A stretch of DNA of 64,000 bases from Lutimonas zeaxanthinifaciens. Its GTDB lineage: Bacteria; Bacteroidota; Bacteroidia; Flavobacteriales; Flavobacteriaceae. Positions 7,378 through 16,754 of this stretch are shown one piece after another. Position numbers and translations under genes: made by a program. The notes under the pieces were generated by a model that was given only the letters and a program-made list of their open reading frames with translations, had not been told where the DNA came from and ran no database searches. Position 1 is the first letter of the stretch, and each line of letters starts with the position of its first letter. The stretch is taken from NCBI RefSeq assembly GCF_030503675.1, contig NZ_CP129964.1, positions 496,001 through 560,000 on the forward strand, in the 5' to 3' direction.

Positions 7378-9648
7378 ATGACCGGTAAGTTAAATTTTTT
7401 AATGTTTTCTCTTGCCTTGATTATTCTTTCATGTAATAAGGTTGAAGAAGTTAAAAAAGTTGATGCAAAGGGCAAACAAAATCATCCGAGTTTAATCTTA
7501 ACGAAACAAGGCGTTGAAGATATTAGGTCGAATTTAGGAACTATTCCAATTTTCGATAAAACATTAGCCAAGGCTCAAAAGCAGATTGATGATGCTATTG
7601 AAAAAGGTTTTGATGTTCCTGAACCAAAAGACTATTCTGGTGGATATTCACATGAGACGCATAAAAAGAATTATGTCTTGATGCAAAAAGCAGGTGTATT
7701 GTATCAGATTCTTGATGATGATAAATACGCCCGTTTTGTTAAAGATATGCTCTTTGCCTATGCAAAGCAATATCCAAAATTGCCCATACACCCAAAACCA
7801 AGGTCCTATGCCAGGGGTAAGTTGTTTTGGCAATGTTTAAATGATTCGAATTGGTTAGTTTATACGAGTCAGGCCTATGATTGTATCTATGACTTTTTAT
7901 CTGAAGAGGAGCGTGAAATCCTTGAAACTGATTTGTTCAGGCCTTTTGCGGATCACATATCCATAGCGAATCCACAATTTTTCAATCGGGTACATAACCA
8001 TGCTACCTGGGGCAATGTTGCCGTTGGGATGATCGCATTGGCCATGGACGACGACGAACTTTTGGACAGAGCATTAAATGGAGTTACAGTTGAGGATTTT
8101 GATCCGGACCAAAAAGATGATGACGGTGGTTTTATTCGAAAGCATGGTCAAAAAACCGGATTTTTTGCCAATGTAAATGAGCCCTTTTCTCCTGATGGAT
8201 ATTTTACGGAGGGCCCCTATTATCAGCGTTATGCTTCCTACCCCTTCTTAATTTTTGCTCAGGCCTTACAGAATAAGAAACCTGAACTAAAAGTATTTCA
8301 ATATAAGGATAGTGTGCTTATTAAAAGTGTGAGTGCATTATTAAACTTGTCAAATGCAGATGGAGAGTTCTTTTTATTGAACGATGCACAAAAAGGAATG
8401 TCCTATTACAATACTTCACTGGTTGCTTCTGTGGATATAGGATATCATTTTGGAGGTAATAATCCGGAGTTTTTAAGTATTGCAAAGATGCAGGACAAAG
8501 TCACACTCGACGATGCTGGTTTAGCAGTAGCTCTAGGTATAAAAGAAGGAAAAGAAAAGCCGTTTATAAAAAGATCCATAGAATTAGTGGATGGTTCCGA
8601 CGGAGATAAAGGCGCGGTAGGAATTCTGCGCAGCGGTGAATTAGAATTGGTGTTTAAATATACGGCTCACGGATTGAGCCATGGGCATTATGATAAACTG
8701 TCCTTCGCCTTATTTGATGACGGTCAGGAGGTGATACAAGATTACGGGATGGGCCGTTTTGTGAACATTGAACAGAAGGGAGGGGGTAATTATTTAAAGG
8801 AAAATACAACCTGGGCCAAACAGAGTATCGCGCACAATACCTTGGTTCAGAACGAAACCTCTCATTTTAAAGGAACGTACGCTATTGCAAGTCAACATCA
8901 TTCAGAAAAATATATTTTTCATGCAGAAGATGTAAATGTGCAGGTTGCGAGTGCAAAGGAAGAAAATGCTTATAAGGGCACAAACCTTCACAGAACAATG
9001 GTGGTAATAAAAGATGAAGAGAATAAGAATCCATATGTCTTGGATATTCTAAAAGTTTCATCAGATCAAAGTAATCAATACGATTTACCATTTTATTTTC
9101 AAGGACAGGTGATGCAAACAAGTTTTGAATATACGAAACTAAAAGTACCTGAAATTATGGGAAATTCTTATGGCTATCAGCATTTGTATAAAGAAGCTTC
9201 AGCCACCCTTGAGGATGGCAACTTGAAATTAAACTGGTTGGCAAATAACAAGTTTTACACCTACACAGCGATAACATATGATCAGGATGAGGTCGTTTTT
9301 GGTAGAATTGGAGCTAATGATCCTGAATTTAATCTGCGAAATGAGCAAACATTAATTTTAAGGAAAACGAAAACTAAGGATGCTTTATTTGTTTCGACAA
9401 TAGAATCTCATGGGACCTATAGCCCTGTTTCTGAACTGGCTGTGAACGCCTATAGCAATATCGATAAAATTGCTGTCGTTTATGATTCTAAAGAATATAC
9501 TGCGATACAAATTAGTATGAAAAAAGGAAGACAAAGTATTTTCATTATTTCGAATGAAGATAATAATCAAAACACAGATCACATAATTTCACTAGAAGGA
9601 TATGAGTATAGGTGGAAAGGATCATATTTTTTAACAAACATAAAATAG
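7378..9648 (+). CDS. PL17 oligoalginate lyase (exo-acting), lipoprotein
   Basis: A 756-residue exolytic alginate lyase of family PL17 that releases unsaturated monouronate from alginate oligosaccharides. The signal peptide ends at LSC (Cys19), and the enzyme is probably anchored in the periplasm. An alginate-lyase (alpha/alpha) toroid covers about 60-380, with RVHNHATWGN (Asn207, His208) and YFTEGPYYQRYA (Tyr281, Tyr282) matching the catalytic region of Alg17C-type enzymes. A heparinase II/III-like beta-sandwich follows with HGLSHGHYDK (431-440), holding the conserved histidine and metal-site residues. The start lies one base after the PL6 stop, which suggests translational coupling. With kdgF directly after it, it feeds DEH formation. 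Exact residue roles are by analogy. Confidence 0.92.
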   Translation: MTGKLNFLMFSLALIILSCNKVEEVKKVDAKGKQNHPSLILTKQGVEDIRSNLGTIPIFDKTLAKAQKQIDDAIEKGFDVPEPKDYSGGYSHETHKKNYVLMQKAGVLYQILDDDKYARFVKDMLFAYAKQYPKLPIHPKPRSYARGKLFWQCLNDSNWLVYTSQAYDCIYDFLSEEEREILETDLFRPFADHISIANPQFFNRVHNHATWGNVAVGMIALAMDDDELLDRALNGVTVEDFDPDQKDDDGGFIRKHGQKTGFFANVNEPFSPDGYFTEGPYYQRYASYPFLIFAQALQNKKPELKVFQYKDSVLIKSVSALLNLSNADGEFFLLNDAQKGMSYYNTSLVASVDIGYHFGGNNPEFLSIAKMQDKVTLDDAGLAVALGIKEGKEKPFIKRSIELVDGSDGDKGAVGILRSGELELVFKYTAHGLSHGHYDKLSFALFDDGQEVIQDYGMGRFVNIEQKGGGNYLKENTTWAKQSIAHNTLVQNETSHFKGTYAIASQHHSEKYIFHAEDVNVQVASAKEENAYKGTNLHRTMVVIKDEENKNPYVLDILKVSSDQSNQYDLPFYFQGQVMQTSFEYTKLKVPEIMGNSYGYQHLYKEASATLEDGNLKLNWLANNKFYTYTAITYDQDEVVFGRIGANDPEFNLRNEQTLILRKTKTKDALFVSTIESHGTYSPVSELAVNAYSNIDKIAVVYDSKEYTAIQISMKKGRQSIFIISNEDNNQNTDHIISLEGYEYRWKGSYFLTNIK

Positions 9649-9654
9649 TATAAG

Positions 9655-10002
9655 ATGAAAACATTTGGAGCAAGTAAGGAATTTTTACTGGATGAAAATC
9701 AAGACTGGGAGGTAGTTGGAGAAGGAGTTAAGCGGAAAATTATGGGTTATGATGATAAAATCATGCTTGTGAAAGTTCATTTTTCCGAAGGAGGAATCGG
9801 GTATAAACATGAGCACTACCATTCACAGGTAACTTATATTGAAGGTGGAGAATTCGAATTTTCAATTGGGGAAGAAACCAAATTGGTAAAAGCGGGCGAC
9901 TCAGTCTATATTCCACCTCATGTTCTTCATGGAGCAATTTGTAAAAAGGAAGGTATATTAATTGATGTTTTCAGCCCCATCCGGGAAGATTTTATGGAGT
10001 AA
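9655..10002 (+). CDS. kdgF: KdgF-type cupin, unsaturated uronate to DEH conversion
   Basis: A 115-residue single-domain cupin. KdgF proteins speed the opening of 4,5-unsaturated monouronates, the products of PL17, to 4-deoxy-L-erythro-5-hexoseulose uronate (DEH). The metal site is visible as HEHYHSQ (His52, His54, Gln58) and a later histidine in PHVLHGA (His92), the HxH...Q...H pattern of this family. There is no signal peptide, so it acts in the cytoplasm. It starts six bases after the PL17 stop and is the third gene of the operon. The next gene, susC, has its own promoter and a long leader. Assignment rests on both motif and context. Confidence 0.88.
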   Translation: MKTFGASKEFLLDENQDWEVVGEGVKRKIMGYDDKIMLVKVHFSEGGIGYKHEHYHSQVTYIEGGEFEFSIGEETKLVKAGDSVYIPPHVLHGAICKKEGILIDVFSPIREDFME

Positions 10003-10035
10003 ATAGAAGATCAGTTAAAAAAAATATCAATATAG

Positions 10036-10066
10036 TTTGTTTAGTTGGTAAAATAGCATATATTTG
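10036..10066 (+). promoter_or_regulatory. Promoter of the susC operon
   Basis: TTTG at 10036-10039, 19 bases, then TATATTTG at 10059-10066. This is the same arrangement as before the PL6 gene, and the -7 box again runs into the first operator copy. It predicts a transcript start near 10072 and therefore a leader of about 310 bases before susC. Confidence 0.8.
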
Positions 10067-10101
10067 GTCAACCAAATTGGTCAACCAGTTTGGATAACCA
10101 A
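10064..10101. promoter_or_regulatory. Three tandem GntR-type operator copies
   Basis: TTGGTCAACCAA (10064-10075), TTGGTCAACCAG (10077-10088) and TTGGATAACCAA (10090-10101) repeat exactly every 13 bp. The first is perfect and the next two are degenerate by one base each relative to the consensus. A three-site array at the SusC promoter against two at PL6 and one at gntR suggests graded repression, which is inference. Confidence 0.8.
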
Positions 10102-10382
10102 AAATAAAAAGACTATTTACAACTCAAAAAATCATAGAACATGGAAAAATGACTCAAAAAAAAAGGACAGGTGCACGCCTATCCTTTTAAAAAATTTACT
10201 TCGTGTTGAGGGAAGTAAAATCACGCAGGTAATTAGTTCTAACTACCCGCTTCTGCAAATTTACTAAATCTTTTCGATTTTCAGAAATCAGGTATTTATG
10301 AACTAATAGGTATTAGAAGGTATCAAGGCAAATGCTTTAAGGTACTTGATGAAGATTTATATTAGAACATAACAAAATAATT
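10102..10382 (+). other. Long structured susC leader, no gene
   Basis: This stretch has no credible reading frame. It holds three inverted repeats: an A/T-flanked hairpin at 10161-10188 (AAAAGGA and AGG pairing with CCT and TCCTTTT, loop TGCAC), a nine-pair stem with one mismatch and a two-base loop at 10228-10247, and ATCAAG (10321-10326) pairing with CTTGAT (10346-10351). The first resembles an intrinsic terminator placed in the leader, so attenuation is possible. A SusCD-type regulatory RNA or antisense site is another option. No known riboswitch was recognised. Confidence 0.5.
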
Positions 10383-13300
10383 ATGAATTTAAAAGCAACA
10401 TTAATATTAGTCGTAGCATTACTACTAAATATTCCTTTAATTGCACAGAACACTTTCCCGCTATCCGGAACCGTGACCGCGGAAACTGATGGATCTCCTA
10501 TTCCTGGAGTAAGTGTTTTAATTGTAAACACAACTGATGGTGTTATTACAGACTTTGACGGAAATTTTCAAATTGAAGTGAAGAGCGGGGATCAATTAAA
10601 GATATCCTATCTAGGATACGTATCTCAAACGATTACCATTGAGAATCAGACAACACTAAACGTTGCCCTGGCTGAAGATATGAACCAATTGGACGAAGTT
10701 GTCCTTATTGGTTATGGTACACAGAAAAAATCTCACTTGACAGGAGCAATATCGAAGGTTACAAATGAAAATCTCGATCAGATTGCAGTTCCCAGAGTTG
10801 ACGATGCACTCGTTGGGCAGGTGTCTGGGGTAAATATTCAGCAAACAAGTGGAGAAGCGGGTGCGGCTCCAACCATACGAATTCGTGGTACAGGATCTGT
10901 GTCAGGTGTGTCCGGACCTCTCATTGTAGTGGACGGTGCAATCGTAGACAATGACTTCTTAACAAATATGGATATGAATGACATAGAATCATTCGAAGTT
11001 TTAAAAGATGCTGCTTCCGCTGCTATTTTTGGAGCAAGAGGTGGTAATGGTGTTATTCAAATCACTACAAAACAGGGTAAAGAAGGAAAAACAATTTTTA
11101 GTTTTAATCACTATACAGGTGTAAAAACCGCTCGTAAAAGTGATGCCTACGATTTTTCAGTTACTGATTGGGCTGCAGCAGAATTGGCGGCAAACGGCTT
11201 TCTTTCAGACAGAACTTTGGTAAAACAGCAATTGGGAGTTGATCAGGACTGGCAAGACATTATTTTTGATGGTGGAATTATTACGAATACTGCGCTAAGC
11301 GTTCGAGGAGGAAGTGAAAAAACACAGTTTAGCACAGCCTTAAGTTATTTACATGACGAAGGTGTATTGTTGACAGATGACTTCAAAAAATACAACATCA
11401 AACTTAGAGTAGATACTAAATTCAACGACAGGTTTTCAGCAGGTGGTAGTTTGACTACTTCTTATTCAGACACAAGAAGAATGGATGGGTCTACACATGA
11501 TATCACCAGACAACCACCTTGGTTGCCACTTTACCTTGATGAGAACACGATTCAGTTTGTTAATCGTTTAAGAGATAACGGATTATACTCCGATGCTCAG
11601 ATTGGAGATTATGCAATACAAAGAATGTTTGATGACTGGGATCTGGAAACCGGAATGCCTGTGGCATCAGGAGGCACAGATATAAGTAATACTTCTAACA
11701 CAAACCCGGGAGCCAAGGTGTTAGAGCGTGAAAGACTGGATAAAAAATTCAAAATGAATGGTCGTTTTTATGGACAGTGGAATATTATCGATGGATTAAG
11801 TTTACGATCTACTTTATCCGGAGATTTTCAAAATACGAGAAGAACAAGATGGCAAGGAGTAGAATCAAGCAGAAATGGTGCTGCTGCCGCCTCATCTCAA
11901 GATAGAAATGAGGAACAAATTCATTTGATATGGGATAATATTTTATCCTACAATAAAGTTTTTGATGAGGTACATGAACTAGGGGCGATAGTTGGTACAT
12001 CGATAGAGGGATATAATAACTATTATTCAAGTATCACCGGAACAGGATACGAATCTGACGATGTTCAAACAATCAATAACGCCTCAACTATTGCTTCCGC
12101 CACATCATTCATGTGGGAAAAAAGAAATCATTCTTATTTTGCCAGAGCTAATTATGCTTATAAAGACAAATATTTGTTTTCAGCGAGTTTTAGACGTGAA
12201 GGAAGTTCAATTTTTGGATCTGATACAAAATATGGTAGTTTTCCTGCAATCTCGGCTGGTTGGAATATCAGTAATGAAGATTTCTTAAGAGATAGTAAAG
12301 CGGTTAGTTACTTGAAATTAAGAGTGAGTTACGGGGTTACAGGAAATGACAGGTTGAATACAGGCAACGTAAATCCAAATGTTTCAAGTGGTAACAATTC
12401 ACTTTCAACGGGTAACGTTATGATCGATTACTATCCATCTTACGCATTGCTTGGCGCAAATACAGCTGTAATCAATGGGGCGATAGTTTCTGGCTTTGAT
12501 CCGTTAAATATTTCTAATCCTCAATTACAGTGGGAAAGATCAGTTGAAATCAACCCAGGTATTGACTTTGGATTTATTAACAACAGAATTACTGGGTCAC
12601 TAGACTACTATAACAGAACAAGTGATGAGTTGCTATTGAATAACCCAATATCTGCTACTAATGGTAAAACAAATGCGTTGGTAAATATCGGTGAAGTTGA
12701 AAATAAAGGAGTCGAATTTGAATTGAGGACAAAAAATATTGTTCAAGAAAACTTTTCTTGGTCTTCCATGGTCATTGTTTCTCATAACAAAAACACGTTA
12801 AAAGATTTTGCAGATTCTAATGGTTTGATAACCAATGTTGATTCCAAAAGAGCTGCAGAATGGATCAACATAGAAGGTGAGCCAATTTCATCATTCTATG
12901 GTTGGGTTGTGGACAGAGATATTCCTCTTGAATATATCAATAACCCATGGCATCCAATAGGAGGTGAGGCTCAAGATGTTTATGTAAGAGATTTGAATGG
13001 AGATGGTTTGATTGATGATGATGATAAAACGATTCTTGGCGATCCGTATCCAGACATAATCTGGAGTTTCACCAATACATTTAAACTGGGGGATTTTGAT
13101 CTTAGTTTTATGTTCCAGGGAAGCCATGGTGCAAAAGTGAGAAATATGGGAGACCAATACATTTTCAACCATTTTAACTCAAGCCAGGATTTTGATCCTG
13201 CAATTACGCCAGATCAGGAGTTTATCAAGCAAAAGATTTTTACTGATGACATTATTCAGGATGCCTCATATGTAACACTTAGAAATGTGAATCTAGGGTT

Positions 13301-13514
13301 TAATTTTCCAAGAGAATGGATGGATAGAACCAATGTATTTTCAAGAGGTAGAATATATCTGTCAGGACAGAATCTAATTTACATGACTGCGGATGATTAT
13401 ACGGGTTATAACCCAGAATCAATTGATAATACAAGTTCTACGACATTGGGTTATCAAAGAGCAGGTGCACCTGTGTTTAGCACAGTATCACTAGGTTTTA
13501 ACCTTCAGTTTTAA
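10383..13514 (+). CDS. SusC/RagA TonB-dependent transporter for alginate oligosaccharides
   Basis: A 1043-residue outer-membrane SusC-like transporter. It has a signal peptide (residues 1-21, ending LIAQ), a carboxypeptidase-regulatory-like beta-sandwich (about 26-100, LSGTVTAETDGSPIPGVSV), a TonB box region and plug (about 105-235, VVLIGYGTQKKSHLTGAI, with PTIRIRGTGSVSG), and a 22-strand barrel ending in LGFNLQF. Together with the adjacent SusD it would import lyase-generated alginate oligomers. It is the first gene of a SusC-SusD-PKD-PL7-PL7 transcript under the three-copy operator. Length and domain order are normal for the family; no carboxy- or amino-terminal signalling domain for an anti-sigma factor is present, in line with control by GntR. 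Confidence 0.95.
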   Translation: MNLKATLILVVALLLNIPLIAQNTFPLSGTVTAETDGSPIPGVSVLIVNTTDGVITDFDGNFQIEVKSGDQLKISYLGYVSQTITIENQTTLNVALAEDMNQLDEVVLIGYGTQKKSHLTGAISKVTNENLDQIAVPRVDDALVGQVSGVNIQQTSGEAGAAPTIRIRGTGSVSGVSGPLIVVDGAIVDNDFLTNMDMNDIESFEVLKDAASAAIFGARGGNGVIQITTKQGKEGKTIFSFNHYTGVKTARKSDAYDFSVTDWAAAELAANGFLSDRTLVKQQLGVDQDWQDIIFDGGIITNTALSVRGGSEKTQFSTALSYLHDEGVLLTDDFKKYNIKLRVDTKFNDRFSAGGSLTTSYSDTRRMDGSTHDITRQPPWLPLYLDENTIQFVNRLRDNGLYSDAQIGDYAIQRMFDDWDLETGMPVASGGTDISNTSNTNPGAKVLERERLDKKFKMNGRFYGQWNIIDGLSLRSTLSGDFQNTRRTRWQGVESSRNGAAAASSQDRNEEQIHLIWDNILSYNKVFDEVHELGAIVGTSIEGYNNYYSSITGTGYESDDVQTINNASTIASATSFMWEKRNHSYFARANYAYKDKYLFSASFRREGSSIFGSDTKYGSFPAISAGWNISNEDFLRDSKAVSYLKLRVSYGVTGNDRLNTGNVNPNVSSGNNSLSTGNVMIDYYPSYALLGANTAVINGAIVSGFDPLNISNPQLQWERSVEINPGIDFGFINNRITGSLDYYNRTSDELLLNNPISATNGKTNALVNIGEVENKGVEFELRTKNIVQENFSWSSMVIVSHNKNTLKDFADSNGLITNVDSKRAAEWINIEGEPISSFYGWVVDRDIPLEYINNPWHPIGGEAQDVYVRDLNGDGLIDDDDKTILGDPYPDIIWSFTNTFKLGDFDLSFMFQGSHGAKVRNMGDQYIFNHFNSSQDFDPAITPDQEFIKQKIFTDDIIQDASYVTLRNVNLGFNFPREWMDRTNVFSRGRIYLSGQNLIYMTADDYTGYNPESIDNTSSTTLGYQRAGAPVFSTVSLGFNLQF

Positions 13515-13537
13515 TTTAACCAATAATAAATAATATT

Positions 13538-14953
13538 ATGAAACTAATAAAGAATTTGACGTTATTATTATTAGCGGTATTCATGTCTTCATGTGAAGAC
13601 TATTTGTCACCAGAACCAATTTCTGCAGTAGTAGCTGACTTTTACTATACGAATGATCAGGAGATTCAGGCTGCAGTAGAAAGTTTATATGACGGACTTC
13701 AAGGTGTCAATGATACTCAATCAAATAGTAACCATGGAACTCAGGTTGAGTATCAGCTTACAGAAATGAGAAGTGATAACACAAGAACCAAAGCTAGTGA
13801 AGGAGAGCCTGCACAGTTTGAAAGTTTTAGTGTAGAAGCGACCAATGGTGTTGTTTTTGATTATTACAGAAGTGTTTACAATGTAATTTTCAGAGCAAAT
13901 ACGGTATTGGATAATTTAGAAAACGCAACTCCTGAAGCTGTTGGCAGATTTGAAGGAGAAGCAAAATTTGTAAGAGCCTATTCTTACTTTAACTTAGTGA
14001 GATTATGGGGGCCAGTACCTTTGATTGATAAAATTGTTGCAATCGATGATTATGAGACTCAATTTGGACGAATTGATGTAAATATTGTGTATGATTTGAT
14101 TGTATCTGATTTGGAAACGGCAGCTGCCAATCTTGATAATTCTAATGTGGGAAGAGCTTCCAAAGCGGCGGCTCAAGCTCTTTTGGCAAAAGTACATTTG
14201 ACACTGGGAAATTATAACGAAGCCAGAGGATTATGCGAATCTGTTATGTCAGCAGGATTTTCTTTACAAGACAATTTCAAAGATGTTTTTTATAATGAAA
14301 GAAACGATGAGATTATTTTTGCCATAGAATATGTTGGAGATGATTCAAGAGACAGCCAGAATTTTTCAGCAGAATGGTTGAATGCTGTGGGTAGATCAAG
14401 TGGATTGAATTATGTAACCGACGAAGCGAAAGCTGCCCTTGATTTATCAGGAGGAAACAGAACCTTGTATTCTTATAGAATTGATTCTGATCAGCCATCA
14501 CAGAATCAGGTCGCAAAATATATTCCAAATGGCGACGCTGCTTTAGGAATTGAACCAACGGCGGGGGATCCCAGGCTCGCTGGAAATGACTGGATTGTTT
14601 TACGTTATGCGGATGTATTGTTGATGCACGTTGAAGCGATTATGGCCGGTGGAGCCAGTACAGCTGATCCCGCAGCTTTGTCATCTTTCCAAAAAGTAAG
14701 AGATAGAGCCGGTTTAACAGATGCAGTTGCGAGTATTACTAAGGAAGAACTGTTAAATGAAAGAAGAGTAGAACTTGCATTCGAGAACCAAAGGTGGTTC
14801 GATCTGTTGAGATTTGATGTGGGCTATTCCATATTAGAGCAATTCGCAGCTGATAATGGATATAGTTTCAGTGCAACTGATTTGTTATTGCCATTTCCTC
14901 AGGCTGAGATTAATTTAAGTGGCGGTTTACTGGAGCAAAATCCAGGTTACTAA
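13538..14953 (+). CDS. SusD/RagB glycan-binding lipoprotein
   Basis: A 471-residue SusD-like outer-membrane lipoprotein that caps SusC and delivers oligosaccharides to it. The signal peptide ends in FMSSC (Cys19). The N-terminal SusD-like region (about 20-220) has the TPR-like helical pattern (FVRAYSYFNLVRLWGPVPL is typical), and the C-terminal RagB part ends with WFDLLRFDVGY and LLLPFPQAEINLSGGLLEQNPGY, the standard SusD terminus. It starts 23 bases after susC and is shorter than Bacteroides SusD (about 550), as is usual for flavobacterial alginate loci. The ligand is inferred as alginate oligosaccharide from the surrounding lyases. Confidence 0.95.
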   Translation: MKLIKNLTLLLLAVFMSSCEDYLSPEPISAVVADFYYTNDQEIQAAVESLYDGLQGVNDTQSNSNHGTQVEYQLTEMRSDNTRTKASEGEPAQFESFSVEATNGVVFDYYRSVYNVIFRANTVLDNLENATPEAVGRFEGEAKFVRAYSYFNLVRLWGPVPLIDKIVAIDDYETQFGRIDVNIVYDLIVSDLETAAANLDNSNVGRASKAAAQALLAKVHLTLGNYNEARGLCESVMSAGFSLQDNFKDVFYNERNDEIIFAIEYVGDDSRDSQNFSAEWLNAVGRSSGLNYVTDEAKAALDLSGGNRTLYSYRIDSDQPSQNQVAKYIPNGDAALGIEPTAGDPRLAGNDWIVLRYADVLLMHVEAIMAGGASTADPAALSSFQKVRDRAGLTDAVASITKEELLNERRVELAFENQRWFDLLRFDVGYSILEQFAADNGYSFSATDLLLPFPQAEINLSGGLLEQNPGY

Positions 14954-14980
14954 AATAGATATAACTCTTAAAATATTATT

Positions 14981-15835
14981 ATGTATACAATGATAAAATT
15001 AAAAAGACTGATCAATACCAAGGTGTTGATGGGTTTTACGATGGCTATTACATTTTCCATGTTTTCTTGCTCTGATTTTGAACTCCCCGAGGCGGGATCT
15101 ATTCCGGATCTTACTCCACCAGAAGCTAAGTTTGGAGCTGTGGTAAGTCCTGAAAATAATCTTACGATCAATTTTGCGAACTTGTCAACAAGTGCCACAG
15201 ATTATATGTGGGATTTTGGAGATGGGAACACTTCAACGGATGTAGATGCCTCAAATACGTATGCTGACATTGGACAATATACAGTTACTTTAACGGCCTC
15301 TGATAAATTAGGGGCGACAAGTACTACAAGTCAGATAGTGGTAGTAGAGGAGCAAAAAGCAATTTTACCTGTTATCCAGGAGCCAGGATTTGAAGATGGT
15401 ACTCTTCCTGATGGATCGGGAGACGGCCGTGATTCATGGAGAAATGACCTGGGAGGTGTAATTCAAATTACGAGTTCACCTGTATACAGTGGTGAACAGG
15501 CAGCGAAGTTTCCATCAGCTGGGGATAGAGTAGGTTATCAGGCCTTGACCGTTTCAGCTAATACTGACTACGTTGTTACCTATTATTATACAATGAAGGA
15601 AGATGGAGACGGATCAATGACCGTGGCTATTTTGGGTGGGGGAATAACTGATCTTGATCAGGCTGAAGAAGCTACCCTAGTGAAAAAAGTTGGTACGGAT
15701 CAGGCTGATGCTGGTACCTATGTCAAAGTTGACCTTTTCTTCAATACAGGTGATAACACAACTATAGCAATTTTGATGACTAATGAGGGTGTAGAATCAA
15801 GAGTTGATGAGGTTTCTATAGCCTTGTCTGAATAA
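14981..15835 (+). CDS. PKD-domain surface glycan-binding lipoprotein
   Basis: A 284-residue lipoprotein (Cys30 after FSMFS) in the place usually held by SusE/SusF-like or surface glycan-binding proteins. A PKD domain spans about 45-130, with the signature WDFGDG at 77-82. A second beta-rich module at about 135-284 begins PGFEDGTLPDG and ends with VDEVSIALSE, a layout seen in jelly-roll carbohydrate-binding modules. It presumably helps SusD capture alginate on the cell surface. No catalytic residues are apparent. A later in-frame ATG at 14990 is possible, but the ATTATT-ATG spacing resembles that before susD, so the first ATG is kept. Confidence 0.82.
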   Translation: MYTMIKLKRLINTKVLMGFTMAITFSMFSCSDFELPEAGSIPDLTPPEAKFGAVVSPENNLTINFANLSTSATDYMWDFGDGNTSTDVDASNTYADIGQYTVTLTASDKLGATSTTSQIVVVEEQKAILPVIQEPGFEDGTLPDGSGDGRDSWRNDLGGVIQITSSPVYSGEQAAKFPSAGDRVGYQALTVSANTDYVVTYYYTMKEDGDGSMTVAILGGGITDLDQAEEATLVKKVGTDQADAGTYVKVDLFFNTGDNTTIAILMTNEGVESRVDEVSIALSE

Positions 15836-15856
15836 CGTTAAGTTAAGGTAATTCAT

Positions 15857-16738
15857 ATGAAATTTGATATAAAAATAGTGTTTTTAATCTTGGGATTGTT
15901 GCTCATATCTGCTGATGCTATGGCTCAGAATACGAACGAACCTTCCTCAAAGAAGGAGAAAAAACGAAAAAAGCACAAGTATAAATTACCGGATATAGAC
16001 TTGAGTCATTGGAAGGTAACCATTCCCGCAGGAAATCCTGCGGAAGTGGCCCCTCCAGATATATTGGACTATGCCAATAATAAGATGTTAAAACCCTACA
16101 TGTTCAATGACTCGGCCCGAGGAGCGCTCGTTTTTTATGCGGTTCCTAATGCAACGACTGCCAACACAAAATACTCCCGATCTGAATTAAGAGAACAGAT
16201 GGAGCCGGGAAGTAATAATGTGAACTGGACTTTTGAACAAGGTGGTAAAATGAAGGGTAGATTAGCCATGGGGAAGGTGTCAAAAGACAAAAACGGTAAA
16301 TACCACAAAGTAATTATCATGCAGATCCATGGAAGACTGAGTAACGAACAGCGTGATCTGATTGGTCAGAAAGATAATAACGCTCCGCCGGTACTTAAAA
16401 TATACTGGCAAAATGGCAAGATCAGAGTGAAGACGAAACAATTAAAGGACCTGTCAGTTAATGAGACTGATATTTTGAAGACGGATTCCTGGACCGATGA
16501 CAAGGGATATACTTTTAAGGAAGAGGTTGATTTCAGGCCATTTGAATTAGAAGTTAAAGTATCTGAGGGAAAGCTGGTTGTATCATTGAATAAAACCGAG
16601 TTTGCTGTTTATGATGATATTCATATGGAAAAATGGGGTGTGTTTGAAAATTATTTTAAAGCAGGTAATTATTTACAAACCCGAGATGAAGGAGCCTATT
16701 CAGAGGTCAAATATTTTTCATTGGAGGTAAGCCATTAA
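15857..16738 (+). CDS. PL7 alginate lyase, freely secreted form
   Basis: A 293-residue endo-alginate lyase of family PL7 (alginate_lyase2 jelly roll). A Sec signal ends in AMAQ (about residue 24) with no lipobox, so the protein is likely released into the periplasm or exported. A lysine-rich linker (31-43) follows. The three PL7 signature segments are all present: RSELRE (108-113), QIH (156-158) and YFKAGNYLQ (266-274), supplying the catalytic Gln, His, Arg and Tyr. The QIH variant is usually linked to activity on guluronate-containing blocks. It lies between the PKD lipoprotein and a second PL7, which shares the same core but not the linker, suggesting a gene duplication followed by a change in localisation. 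Confidence 0.95.
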   Translation: MKFDIKIVFLILGLLLISADAMAQNTNEPSSKKEKKRKKHKYKLPDIDLSHWKVTIPAGNPAEVAPPDILDYANNKMLKPYMFNDSARGALVFYAVPNATTANTKYSRSELREQMEPGSNNVNWTFEQGGKMKGRLAMGKVSKDKNGKYHKVIIMQIHGRLSNEQRDLIGQKDNNAPPVLKIYWQNGKIRVKTKQLKDLSVNETDILKTDSWTDDKGYTFKEEVDFRPFELEVKVSEGKLVVSLNKTEFAVYDDIHMEKWGVFENYFKAGNYLQTRDEGAYSEVKYFSLEVSH

Positions 16739-16754
16739 ATTAAAAGGGATAAAA

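Noticed and set aside
10064-10101. Short direct repeats as a CRISPR array
   Set aside because: Units are 12 bp with one-base spacers, and each is an inverted repeat overlapping a promoter; this is an operator array.
10064-10267. 67-codon frame across the susC operator array
   Set aside because: It begins with TTG in the operator, has low-complexity residues, and overlaps the leader hairpins; no coding signal.
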